Source: Gemmatimonadota bacterium
GTDB lineage: Bacteria > Latescibacterota > UBA2968
NCBI GenBank assembly: GCA_002714465.1
Contig: PAXL01000072.1
Coordinates: 1 to 27,628 of the forward strand
Reading direction: 5' to 3'
DNA length: 27,628 bases
Shown here: one piece after another, positions 7,303 to 14,597 of the stretch
Layout of the letters: every line of letters starts with the position of its first letter
How positions within the stretch are numbered: position 1 is the stretch's first letter
Translations under genes and position numbers: made by a program
The notes under the pieces: generated by a model
Database searches by the model: none
What the model was told of the DNA's origin: nothing
The model's input: only the letters and a program-made list of their open reading frames with translations

Positions 7303-7916
7303 CGCTCGATCCGCTCCCTAAGCTCGTCTGCCTGACCGGACCTTATCAGGTCAAGGGTTTCGTTCGTCACAACCTTCGCCCAAAATGCTGGTCGCACGTC
7401 CGGTTCGAGCGAATCCATCACTCGAGGCCGCAGTTCTGTCAGAAGATTTACCATTGCTGTGTGTTCTTCACCGAACTCCTCTTCAAGCGTCTCTCTCACA
7501 AATCGGGCATAGGCGGGGCTGCCGCCTCCCGTAGACACGGCGATCGTGAGCCCACCTCGATTCACGATCGCCGGGAGGATGAAATCGGACCTGTCCGCAC
7601 TCGTCACGTCGTTCACCCAGACACCCCTCGCTCGCGCGGCAGACACAACCTCTCCGTTCACCGACTCGCTGTCCGTTGCAGCGACGACGAGCGACATACC
7701 ATCCAGATCTGCCGCATCGAAACCTCGCTCGACAACCTCACACGCCGAGAGATCTTCCTCTCCGAACGCCCACGACACTTTCAGGCTCACAACACGAACC
7801 CTGGCGCCTGACGCCAACAGACCGCGTGCCTTTCGCGCCCCTACCTTCCCCGCTCCAACGACCAGACATGTCTTTCCCTTGAGCCTGAGAAACACGGGAT
7901 AGGTACCGGCGGACAC
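7287..7916 (-). CDS. sirC: Precorrin-2 dehydrogenase (siroheme synthase N-terminal/Met8-SirC type)
   Basis: NAD-dependent oxidation of precorrin-2 to sirohydrochlorin; Met8-like members can also chelate iron. The 209-residue product opens with GTYPVFLRLKGKTCLVVGAGKVGARKA (glycine-rich NAD loop at 19-26), followed by VVAATDSESVNGEV, VNDVTSADRSDFILPA with Asp103 in the position of the catalytic Asp of CysG/Met8, and AVSTGGGSPAYARFVRE, the counterpart of the SSGG-SP-ARLLR motif. The GTG start at 7916 lies two bases after the stop of the upstream membrane-protein gene; earlier reading in this frame is antisense-like and not conserved. The gene overlaps hemA. Together with the CobA part of the downstream fusion it supplies the uroporphyrinogen III to sirohydrochlorin branch (siroheme, cobalamin or siroheme-dependent heme). 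Confidence 0.9.
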   Translation of the reverse strand: MSAGTYPVFLRLKGKTCLVVGAGKVGARKARGLLASGARVRVVSLKVSWAFGEEDLSACEVVERGFDAADLDGMSLVVAATDSESVNGEVVSAARARGVWVNDVTSADRSDFILPAIVNRGGLTIAVSTGGGSPAYARFVRETLEEEFGEEHTAMVNLLTELRPRVMDSLEPDVRPAFWAKVVTNETLDLIRSGQADELRERIERWLSS

Positions 7917-7918
7917 GA

Positions 7919-8773
7919 TTAATTCCCGAAAGGGTGGACACCCGAGAAGAACACGCCCACGACGGGAAAGGCAAGGACAACAATTGTGAACCCGGCGATC
8001 GACAGGACCGCCGCCCTTCTGCCTTGCCACCCCCCAGCTATCCGCGCGATCAGATGTCCGCCATAGATCAGCCACGACAACAGAAGCGGGAAAACCGTCG
8101 GCTCACCCCAGACCCAGATGGTGTCGAGTTCTTGGTAGGCCCAGATGGTCGAGGAGAAAACACCCGCCGTCAGGAGCACGAACCCGAAGGTCGCGGCTCG
8201 ATTATTCACTTGGTTCAGCGAATCCAGGGAGGGAAGCCTCTCGTAGAAGTAACCGAGATGCTTCTTCTGGATCTCCCCGAGCAACATCACATACATCACA
8301 GCGCTCACGCAGGAAATAGCGAAGGCGACGTATGCCAGGATATAGGCGAGGACGTGCAGGCGGAACCAGCCACCCGAGTGCTCGACAGCGACGATCGCCT
8401 CTGTTTGATACAAGCCAGCCACCGCCAGCACGTGCAACAGGGTCACAATCGGAACAATCAAAGCACCCAACGCCTGTTGTGACGTGGACAATTCGACGTA
8501 GACGTACACGATCACGATGAGCCACGCGCAAAGAGTCGGAAGGGCCTCCTTGGTCAGGGGAACTGTGCCGCCTTCAAACGTCATCCACCCCAGTAGGATA
8601 GTTTGCACCAGAAAGCCAGCAAGAAGAAACCCCAGGCTCATTGTCGACCGCTCCGGGCCCTCCTTCTGAAACCGAAGGGCGTAGAATACCGTGCTGGCTA
8701 AATAACAGGCAGCGGTGATAATCAGTAAAACGTCCAAGAGACTCCCCAAAAACGAGAACAACCTCCGAGCCAA
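7919..8773 (-). CDS. hemX: CcsA/HemX-family cytochrome c assembly membrane protein
   Basis: A 284-residue polytopic membrane protein with about eight hydrophobic spans. It carries SGGWFRLHVLAYILAYVAFA (133-152) and IWVWGEPTVFPLLLSWLIYG (219-238), the counterpart of the WxWDPKE...W heme-handling motif of CcsA, with histidines at 140, 240 and 280 that could be axial ligands. Family members either load heme onto apocytochromes c or, as HemX, act with HemA in tetrapyrrole operons (hemAXCD in Bacillus). Being first in an operon with hemA supports the HemX role. The WxWD aspartate is replaced (WVWGEP), which also favours HemX over a true CcsA. The start is TTG at 8773; other TTG codons a few residues in are possible. 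The next gene starts two bases after its stop. Confidence 0.85.
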   Translation of the reverse strand: MARRLFSFLGSLLDVLLIITAACYLASTVFYALRFQKEGPERSTMSLGFLLAGFLVQTILLGWMTFEGGTVPLTKEALPTLCAWLIVIVYVYVELSTSQQALGALIVPIVTLLHVLAVAGLYQTEAIVAVEHSGGWFRLHVLAYILAYVAFAISCVSAVMYVMLLGEIQKKHLGYFYERLPSLDSLNQVNNRAATFGFVLLTAGVFSSTIWAYQELDTIWVWGEPTVFPLLLSWLIYGGHLIARIAGGWQGRRAAVLSIAGFTIVVLAFPVVGVFFSGVHPFGN

Positions 8774-8814
8774 AGCCCAAAAGCTATTGCAGGACAGCGA
8801 GTTACGGGATCATC

Positions 8815-8997
8815 CTACACAGAAACATCCATATAGTTTTCGACGTTGACCTTGAAATTTTTCGGGTCATCGGCCCCAACGATAGCCCTCGAGTTAGCCG
8901 ACCTGCGATCCTTAAACTCCTCGTAGAGATCACCCACCATCCGTTGAGAACCTTCGCTTGCCGCACTAGCTGAAAATGCGCCGAAATTCGGCCACAC
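8815..8997 (-). CDS. Possible small hypothetical protein before the tetrapyrrole operon
   Basis: The 316 bases between anmK and the HemX-like gene hold one coding-looking frame on the minus strand, open from 9066 to the TAG at 8815. From GTG 8997 it gives 60 residues ending VGADDPKNFKVNVENYMDVSV, a hydrophilic, acidic sequence with sensible composition. No family is recognised. Start choice is unclear: GTG at 8997 has no Shine-Dalgarno; an ATG at 8940 has AAGG about 10 bases upstream and would give 41 residues; the frame upstream of 8997 still looks protein-like (AFKLYRTHDGIDPYPAVWPNF) but lacks ATG, GTG or TTG. It may be a small gene, or the 3' remnant of a longer one whose start is lost. 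It ends 41 bases before the HemX-like start. Confidence 0.35.
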   Translation of the reverse strand: MWPNFGAFSASAASEGSQRMVGDLYEEFKDRRSANSRAIVGADDPKNFKVNVENYMDVSV

Positions 8998-9069
8998 AGC
9001 GGGATACGGATCAATGCCATCGTGTGTTCGATACAGCTTAAAAGCTACCGAAACGCCATTTTTAGATCA

Positions 9070-9086
9070 ACCCGGAATTCCCGGGT
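9070..9086 (-). terminator. Hairpin just after anmK
   Basis: Perfect 6-base arms ACCCGG/CCGGGT around a 5-base loop (AATTC on the plus strand), beginning 3 bases past the anmK stop at 9090. On the anmK transcript it is followed by TGATCTAAAAA, not a T-run, so it is a poor intrinsic terminator; it may protect the 3' end or act with Rho. Confidence 0.35.
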
Positions 9087-9089
9087 GCT

Positions 9090-10247
9090 TCAGCCGGTGA
9101 TCAGCCCGAGAACACGGGGCCCTGAAGCCCCCGTTGCACGCGGAAGGTTGCCCGAAAGGCCCCGTATAGTCCTGTGTGCAAGGACGGCGAAAGCGAGCGC
9201 CTCCTTGGCGTCCGGATCAATTCCCAGATCGGACGAGATGCTAACCTTCAAAGGATGGGATCGGCTAGCCAGCTCCCTCAACAGCGTGTCGTTGGCGCTC
9301 CCCCCTCCACTCACAAAAATCTCGGTCAAGCGATCGAAATCGGGGGCGAAACAGCGAATCCCCTCCACCACGGACTGGGCAGTGAACGCCGTAGCCGTTG
9401 CAATCAGATCGTCTGCAGCTACTCCTGAGTGTTCCGCCAGTAACCGGTCTACATAGGCGTCACCGAACATCTCTCGGCCCGTAGACCGTGGCGGCGGCTG
9501 CTCGAAGTAGGAGTGCCCGAGCCAGCGTTGGAGGATCTCCCTCTGCACTTCTCCGGAGGACGCAATCTGTCCCCCTTCGTCGAATCGCTCTTGGCCATCG
9601 GTCAGTCGACTCACGAGTCCATCGATGATCACATTGCCAGGCCCCGTGTCAAATGCTACAACGTCTTCCGGACCGGACCGGGGTGGCAGAATGGTCACGT
9701 TAGCGATGCCACCGATATTGAGAAGTACTCGCCCCTCTGTCTCTGACCTGAAAAGCAGGTAGTCCACGAGCGGAACAAGCGGAGCCCCCTCGCCGCCTGC
9801 CGCAATGTCTCTGCTCCTGAAGTCCGACACCACACGGATCCCAGTCCGCTCAGCGATCACCGCTGGATCACCGATCTGCAGCGTGGACCGTGATGGCATT
9901 TCGAAAGCATCGGCCGCGCCCGGCAAGTGGTGTACGGTTTGCCCGTGCGATCCGATCGCCTGAATGTCCGTGGCCTTAGCACCCGACATCTGGATCAGGT
10001 CCAGCGTCGCCTTCGCAAACCACTCGCCCAGGATCACGTTCAGTCGGCAGAGCCGCTCGATCGTCGAATAGCGAACGTCCGCGACTTCTAGGATCTCCGA
10101 ACGCAAATCGACCGGGTATGTCGTCGTACTGAACGCTTTCAGCTTGAGTTCGGCCCCCTCTTCGTCTCGCACCTCGACGAGTGCCGCATCTATACCGTCG
10201 GCGGAGGTGCCGGACATCAGTCCGACGTAGAGATGCGCCTCATCCAT
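9090..10247 (-). CDS. anmK: Anhydro-N-acetylmuramic acid kinase
   Basis: Phosphorylates and opens 1,6-anhydroMurNAc to MurNAc-6-phosphate, a step of peptidoglycan recycling in the cytoplasm. The 385-residue product has LYVGLMSGTSADGIDAALV at its N-terminus (ATP phosphate loop), IGSHGQTVHH (98-107), LQIGDPAVIAERTGI, VVSDFRSRDIAAGGEGAPLVP (139-159), LNIGGIANVT, FDTGPGNVIID (199-209) and IFVSGGGSANDTLL near the C-terminus, all diagnostic. The ATG at 10247 has AGGAGG 6 bases upstream. It overlaps the preceding membrane-protein gene by 8 bases. The usual partner murQ etherase is not in the window. It is the last gene of a four-gene envelope operon; a hairpin follows. Confidence 0.95.
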   Translation of the reverse strand: MDEAHLYVGLMSGTSADGIDAALVEVRDEEGAELKLKAFSTTTYPVDLRSEILEVADVRYSTIERLCRLNVILGEWFAKATLDLIQMSGAKATDIQAIGSHGQTVHHLPGAADAFEMPSRSTLQIGDPAVIAERTGIRVVSDFRSRDIAAGGEGAPLVPLVDYLLFRSETEGRVLLNIGGIANVTILPPRSGPEDVVAFDTGPGNVIIDGLVSRLTDGQERFDEGGQIASSGEVQREILQRWLGHSYFEQPPPRSTGREMFGDAYVDRLLAEHSGVAADDLIATATAFTAQSVVEGIRCFAPDFDRLTEIFVSGGGSANDTLLRELASRSHPLKVSISSDLGIDPDAKEALAFAVLAHRTIRGLSGNLPRATGASGPRVLGLITG

Positions 10248-11193
10248 CTGAATCCTCCTGCTTGGCCGTTCGTCTAAATACGAAGCTGATACCTCCCGCG
10301 AGACTCGCAACGATCCCGGCCAGATATCCGAGAAACATCATCGCGAGGGCGGCCGCAGGCTCGACGCCGACCCGCCCGAACAGAATTGCCCCCAAGTTCT
10401 CTCGCACACCGATGCCACCGAACGTGATCGGCACGGCAGCGACGATCGCTATCAGCGGGATGAAGACAACAAAGTGATCAAACCCGACATCCAGTCCCAT
10501 ACCCCGCCCGACCGCGAAATAGACCGCGATCCGTGAAAGCTGCACGCCGCTCGCCAGACACAGCACACCTGCGAGCGTCCCGTATGCGAGTCGGTAGACC
10601 AGAAACCCTTCCCGAATCCGCTCAAGCAAGGAGACGACCTTCTCAGGCGCAAACCGCTGCGCGATGCCTAGAATGAACGCGCTGAGCCGTCTCGAGAACC
10701 CGAAGGCCAAGATCCCTGCGAGGACAATGACCAGCGCCGCCACGGGGACCGCTATACCGAGTGACCAGAGCTCCGGATTCGCGGAAAACGCGATCAGCGA
10801 GAACAAGATCAGCACGAAAAGCCCGACAAATCGGTCGAGAAACGTGGCCGCAAACCCTCGCGAGCCCTGTCCGGTCATTCGGTTGAGGTCATACACCCGG
10901 ACAGCATCGCCCCCGATATTGCTGACCAGAAAATTGTTGAAGAAGACTCCGACGAAGTAGAGCGAAACTACACGTTGAAGCGGCAGATCGAATCCCTGAA
11001 CTCGCAGGAGCACCCTCCATTGCAGTGCACCGATCAGATTGCTAACGACGAAGAGGCCTATGCTCAGGAGCAGAAAGGAGGGCCGGGCCCTACGAGCCGC
11101 CTGTTCGACGTCCACAAGGTCGATCTGTTGGAGAAACAGAGCGATCATACCAACGCTGACGAGCAGCTTAATAACCGAGCCGAGGACTCGCAT
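10240..11193 (-). CDS. Lysylphosphatidylglycerol synthase TM / AglD-type (UPF0104) membrane protein
   Basis: A 317-residue integral membrane protein with about eight spans, matching the LPG_synthase_TM family (PF03706): ALQWRVLLRVQGF after the second span, FVGVFFNNFLVSNIGGDAVRVYDLNR with the conserved GGDA-R region (about 80-105), FLDRFVGLFVLI, and the C-terminal VPITFGGIGVRENLGAILF, the family's G-GVRE motif. It lacks the cytosolic aminoacyltransferase half of MprF, so it is not an LPG synthase. Stand-alone members are thought to act as lipid or lipid-linked sugar flippases or glycosyltransfer helpers. The ATG at 11193 overlaps the upstream glycosyltransferase stop (TGATG) with GAGGAC upstream, which indicates coupling. 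The glycosyltransferase before it suggests the two handle the same glycolipid. Confidence 0.85.
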   Translation of the reverse strand: MRVLGSVIKLLVSVGMIALFLQQIDLVDVEQAARRARPSFLLLSIGLFVVSNLIGALQWRVLLRVQGFDLPLQRVVSLYFVGVFFNNFLVSNIGGDAVRVYDLNRMTGQGSRGFAATFLDRFVGLFVLILFSLIAFSANPELWSLGIAVPVAALVIVLAGILAFGFSRRLSAFILGIAQRFAPEKVVSLLERIREGFLVYRLAYGTLAGVLCLASGVQLSRIAVYFAVGRGMGLDVGFDHFVVFIPLIAIVAAVPITFGGIGVRENLGAILFGRVGVEPAAALAMMFLGYLAGIVASLAGGISFVFRRTAKQEDSDG

Positions 11194-12266
11194 CAACGGC
11201 CGTCCTCCCCTGAGCCGACTATCTCCGACGCTGTCCGCTTTCCCCGAAGGAAGTAAGCCACGACCACTGACCTGCCATACATCGCCCTAACAACTTCGCG
11301 GTCGGATACGGTGCGGGCAGATTGAGCGACCTTCCGGCGTTTCAGTATATCGATCGGATGACACAACACCCAGAGGGCTCCCGCCAACCCCGCAAGACCC
11401 CGTTTCCAGTCTCCCTTAAGAATCGCGAATCCGGTCAGGCATTCGAGCAAGATGCGAACGGGGATGGTTCGGATCAGATACGGGAGGGACCAGTTCTTCA
11501 AGAGCATGATGAAGCTATTTCGGTGCTTTAGGTAAAGACGCTGGAATGTCTCGGCTTTCAGACTGAATCCGCCCCAGTGATACAGGACCGCGCCGGGCAC
11601 CGAAACAATCCGATACCCCACCATGTGGAGCCGCCAGCTCAAGTCGATCTCTTCCATGTGCATGTAGAACGCCTCATCCATCAGGCCCGAATCTCGGATC
11701 GCAGACATCCTGACGAACATTGCACCTCCCAGGGCCCAAAAAATAGGCTGAGGCGTGTCATACTGGCCCTCATCCATCTCGACGGTGTCGAACACGCGGC
11801 CGAGACAAAAAGGGTATGCATACAGATCCATCAGTCCGCCGGCAGCTCCTTCAGCATCGAGCTGCTCCTTGTTGCGCATCGACCGCATCTTCGGCTGACA
11901 GGCTCCGATCTTACTATCCCCGTCAGCCGCTCGGACCAATGCGTCGAGCCAACCGTCCGACACCTCGACATCGTTGTTCAGGAGGATCGCATACCGGCCC
12001 TTCGCGACTTCCAGGCCTCTGTTGCAGCCGTAGGCAAGTCCTTTCTTCCCGCCTGTCGGGATGACCTGGATCCCCGGCCACTTTTCGAGAGCGCGCGTGA
12101 TGCTTCCATCATCATGCGGCTGATCGTCAGCGACGATCACCTCGAAAGTCGACGACCCGATGTGGGAAAATATGGATGCCAGACAGTCCGAGAGGATATC
12201 ACCCAGATAGTGCGGGATGATGATTGAAACGTCGGGCGTGCTTGTCTGAGGAAATGCATCAGACAT
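11193..12266 (-). CDS. GT2-family glycosyltransferase (rhamnosyltransferase-like)
   Basis: A 357-residue inverting GT-A fold enzyme. The N-terminus reads DVSIIIPHYLGDILSDCLASI, followed by VIVADDQPHDDGS, GLAYGCNRGLEVAKGRYAILLNNDVEV (the NDV metal/nucleotide-sugar site), GGAMFVRMSAI and MEEIDLSWRLHMVGYRIVSVPGAVLYHWGG, the acidic catalytic-base region of GT2 enzymes of the WbbL/rhamnosyltransferase type. Hydrophobic stretches near the C-terminus (SLPYLIRTIPVRILLECLTGF, GLAGLAGALWVLCHPI) suggest membrane association. It probably adds a sugar to a lipid-linked surface glycan; donor and acceptor are unknown. The ATG at 12266 is used; a TTG two codons earlier is possible. It overlaps the upstream hypothetical gene by 8 bases and the downstream flippase-like gene by one. 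Confidence 0.9.
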   Translation of the reverse strand: MSDAFPQTSTPDVSIIIPHYLGDILSDCLASIFSHIGSSTFEVIVADDQPHDDGSITRALEKWPGIQVIPTGGKKGLAYGCNRGLEVAKGRYAILLNNDVEVSDGWLDALVRAADGDSKIGACQPKMRSMRNKEQLDAEGAAGGLMDLYAYPFCLGRVFDTVEMDEGQYDTPQPIFWALGGAMFVRMSAIRDSGLMDEAFYMHMEEIDLSWRLHMVGYRIVSVPGAVLYHWGGFSLKAETFQRLYLKHRNSFIMLLKNWSLPYLIRTIPVRILLECLTGFAILKGDWKRGLAGLAGALWVLCHPIDILKRRKVAQSARTVSDREVVRAMYGRSVVVAYFLRGKRTASEIVGSGEDGR

Positions 12267-12609
12267 CGACAAAAACCCGATAGCCCGACCTGCCGAAGAA
12301 GATCGGAGGCAGCTTGAACTTTAAGAGCACCCGGATGTATCCTTCCGAATCGGAGGTGCATTTGACCGATGATTGGACTGGGTTGTTTAGATCGAACCGC
12401 AGGATCCGGTGGCCGCAACGCTCGATCTCCAATGTGCGTGTGACGACCCAGAGCACCTTGCCCAACCAGCCCTGTATCTCACCCAGCTTGCTGATCACAG
12501 AATTCGCCAACCGTGAGAAATTCGCGAAGTGATATAGAAGCCCATACTCGTCAGGCTTCCAGTTGGCTTCCAGGATTTCGTCGACTTCAGAAACAAGGTC
12601 GAATAACAC
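12259..12609 (-). CDS. Hypothetical protein, first gene of the envelope operon
   Basis: A 116-residue product starting at GTG 12609, with AAGAGG 6 bases upstream. It begins MLFDLVSEVDEILEANWKP and ends RSGYRVFVDV; its middle (VISKLGEIQGWLGKVLWVVTRTLEIE) could be a long amphipathic helix. I see no signal peptide, clear membrane span or known motif. A four-base-to-eight-base style overlap with the glycosyltransferase start (8 bases here) and a proper Shine-Dalgarno support a real gene. Its place in the operon suggests a role in glycan assembly or its control, but the function is unknown. An alternative frame across its 5' half is also open, but has no start with a good RBS of its own. Confidence 0.6.
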   Translation of the reverse strand: MLFDLVSEVDEILEANWKPDEYGLLYHFANFSRLANSVISKLGEIQGWLGKVLWVVTRTLEIERCGHRILRFDLNNPVQSSVKCTSDSEGYIRVLLKFKLPPIFFGRSGYRVFVDV

Positions 12610-12713
12610 GGCAACCTCTTAGATGGAACACCTATGTCACTTACGAACTTGGCTCGCAGTCGACAACGCAAAAAGGCGGATGCCCACACCCCCGGGATCT
12701 TCGGCACGATGAA

Positions 12714-12761
12714 CTAATTCACGCCCCGGGCCATCCTCAATGCGGCATTAGGTATGCTCAT
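12714..12761 (-). CDS. Possible 15-codon leader peptide upstream of the envelope operon
   Basis: ATG at 12761 follows GGGAGG by 4 bases, and the frame MSIPNAALRMARGVN ends at TAG 12714. Past the TAG the same frame stays open to 12495, overlapping the start of the next gene. It may be a regulatory leader ORF, or chance. No attenuator structure is obvious between it and 12609. Confidence 0.25.
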   Translation of the reverse strand: MSIPNAALRMARGVN

Positions 12762-12773
12762 TAGTCCTCCCGA

Positions 12774-12808
12774 TAAAAGATGGTGCTTGCGAATGCATCT
12801 GTCTTTTA
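12774..12808 (-). terminator. Weak terminator-like hairpin after the MATE gene
   Basis: On the minus strand TAAAAGA, then AGATG (12800-12796), a 13-base loop, CATCT (12782-12778) and TTTA. The outer TAAAAGA/TCTTTTA arms are also a perfect 7-base inverted repeat, so it could work in both directions. It starts about 55 bases past the MATE stop. The stem is short and AT-rich. Confidence 0.3.
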
Positions 12809-12862
12809 CGAGGGACGTCTAGAACCGGAAAACGGCCGTGATGTCTGAAACGCATTCACGTT

Positions 12863-14287
12863 TTAGATCGTCTGCACATCCGATTCCATGAGAGGATCGC
12901 TCTCCGCCTTTGGCATTGAACCCTCGATCACACGCATGGACTTCCACTTGCCCCCACGGAATCGGAAGTAGAAGACCACGCTAAGGATTATTATATATGT
13001 GCTCGCGAAGATCCACGCAGCGTAGAGGCCCAGACCGAACCATGTGATCCCAGCCCATACCGGAATCACCATTACACCAACCGACACGGCCATCGTCACC
13101 CACATGACAAATCGTGTATCCCCAGCCCCTTTAACAGCTGCGGAAAACACGATGTAGACACCGTCGAAGACCGAATAAACCGCCACGAACTTGAGCAAAA
13201 TTGTTGCAAGGGCGACAATCGGCAAAACCTCGGCGGCGTTCGCATCTGTCAGGAAGGGAGCCAAAAAGAGCATCGGAGTGAATGAATACAAAAAGGCCAT
13301 GGTCCCCATATACACCAGACTAATGTGTATACCCGACCACGTAGACCGTTCGGCGATGTGCGGCGCATCCTGCCCGAGATACCGACCAACAAGAGTCGAA
13401 ACCGAGATCCCCAGACCGACAAGCGGGAGAAACGCAAGGGTGTTCACGTTGAAGGCCACGTTCGTCGCGGCGAGTTCGACGGTGCCGAGTCGACCGACAA
13501 GTAGGATGAACAGTGAGAATCCCATCAACTCAACGAAGAACTGGATCCCGTTAGGCGCACCAAACTTCATCATTCGCAAGAAGAGATCGCGATCGAACCG
13601 CCAAGCAACGAGTGTGTTATAGGTCTCTCTGTTTTTCTTCCCGAAGAACATCAAGAGAAACACTATTGCCCCGAAACAGTGTGCCAGAACGGTTGCCCAG
13701 GCCGCGCCCTCTATCCCCATCTCGGGAAGACCAAGTTTCCCAAAAATCAGGATGTAATCGAGCCCAATGTTAGTCGTTGCCGCGACGAGATTGACCCACA
13801 TTACGGGTCTCGTGACACCACGCCCGCTGTAGAATGAGGACACGGCAGGCATGATGAGTCCCGGCAACCAGCCGACCATCAGGATCTGGAAATAGACGAC
13901 CTCAAGTGCCCGAATCGAGGGCTCGTGTCCCGCGGCATCGAAGATCCACGGCGCAAAGGGTATCCCGACCAGCAGAAAGAGTCCTGCCAGGATCGAGAAG
14001 TGGATTCCTTGCCAGACGGACGCACCGACCCTCTCGGGCCGATTGGCTCCCATATACTGGGCGACGAACGTGTTGACATACCCGGCGGTCCCCAGAAAGA
14101 ACGTGCCAAGCGTAAAGCTCAGGATCCCCGAAGGTAGCGCAGCCGCGAGCGCATCCCGACTATACCACGTCAAAAACACCCTATCGACAAAGTGCATCAG
14201 ACTCCACGATCCCATGCTCAGGATCATGGGAACCGCAATGTTCAGGACTTCGCAATATCCCCCATCACCCTTCCACCTTCTCCTCAC
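12863..14287 (-). CDS. MATE-family efflux transporter (NorM/DinF-like)
   Basis: A 474-residue inner-membrane protein with about 12 spans, exporting cationic drugs or metabolites in exchange for Na+ or H+. The two MATE repeats can be seen: residues about 15-230, with LNIAVPMILSMGSWSLMHFVDRVFLTWY, TAGYVNTFVAQYMGANRPERV and LVAATTNIGLDYILIFG, and about 240-450, with FGAPNGIQFFVELMGFSLFILLVGRLG, ATNVAFNVNTLAFLPLVGLGISVSTLVGRYLGQ and FSAAVKGAGDTRFVMWVT, the last being a very typical MATE motif. The GTG start at 14287 has GGAG about 6 bases upstream. Substrate cannot be inferred. A small ORF ends 15 bases upstream and may share its transcript. Confidence 0.93.
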   Translation of the reverse strand: MRRRWKGDGGYCEVLNIAVPMILSMGSWSLMHFVDRVFLTWYSRDALAAALPSGILSFTLGTFFLGTAGYVNTFVAQYMGANRPERVGASVWQGIHFSILAGLFLLVGIPFAPWIFDAAGHEPSIRALEVVYFQILMVGWLPGLIMPAVSSFYSGRGVTRPVMWVNLVAATTNIGLDYILIFGKLGLPEMGIEGAAWATVLAHCFGAIVFLLMFFGKKNRETYNTLVAWRFDRDLFLRMMKFGAPNGIQFFVELMGFSLFILLVGRLGTVELAATNVAFNVNTLAFLPLVGLGISVSTLVGRYLGQDAPHIAERSTWSGIHISLVYMGTMAFLYSFTPMLFLAPFLTDANAAEVLPIVALATILLKFVAVYSVFDGVYIVFSAAVKGAGDTRFVMWVTMAVSVGVMVIPVWAGITWFGLGLYAAWIFASTYIIILSVVFYFRFRGGKWKSMRVIEGSMPKAESDPLMESDVQTI

Positions 14288-14302
14288 GCTTTCTCCGTTC
14301 TC

Positions 14303-14464
14303 TTATGCAGGCTTCCTTTTTATCCCCACCTCGGACGTAACCGTCACGTGCTCATCCGACACGCCCGCATCAACATAAATCTCTTTCACATAACCACGAA
14401 GATTATCGGACTGGACAACGGCTTCCTGATCATTCGGCTCGAATCGTGGGACAAGCTCAGCAAT
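14303..14464 (-). CDS. Possible small acidic protein, no canonical start codon
   Basis: The 310 bases between the MATE gene and the divergent flavoprotein gene contain a coding-looking minus-strand frame, open from 14470 to TAA 14303. It reads AELVPRFEPNDQEAVVQSDN, then LRGYVKEIYVDAGVSDEHVT, ending VGIKRKPA. Composition is acidic and protein-like, and it ends 15 bases before the MATE start, as in an operon. It lacks ATG, GTG or TTG near the 5' end; ATT at 14464 is the only rare start, and an ATG at 14471 is one frame off, so a frameshift (real or sequencing error) could restore a longer product. A GTG inside the frame would give only 28 residues. No family recognised. I see nothing else definite in this spacer. 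Confidence 0.35.
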   Translation of the reverse strand: MAELVPRFEPNDQEAVVQSDNLRGYVKEIYVDAGVSDEHVTVTSEVGIKRKPA

Positions 14465-14597
14465 GCAACATCAGCTCGGGATGAATGCCAGAGGTGAGAC
14501 ACTTCCGTATATTTGCCTTGGTGAGAGAGACAATCGCTGTCGACCGGTTCACACCAGCGGCAGATTCAACAAGAGCTTGTCCCCAACGAGTGAGTGA

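Noticed and set aside
11577..12227. Plus-strand open frame opposite the GT2 gene (216 codons)
   Set aside because: Antisense to a gene with full GT2 motifs; high His/Asp/Arg content and no domain; no ribosome site.
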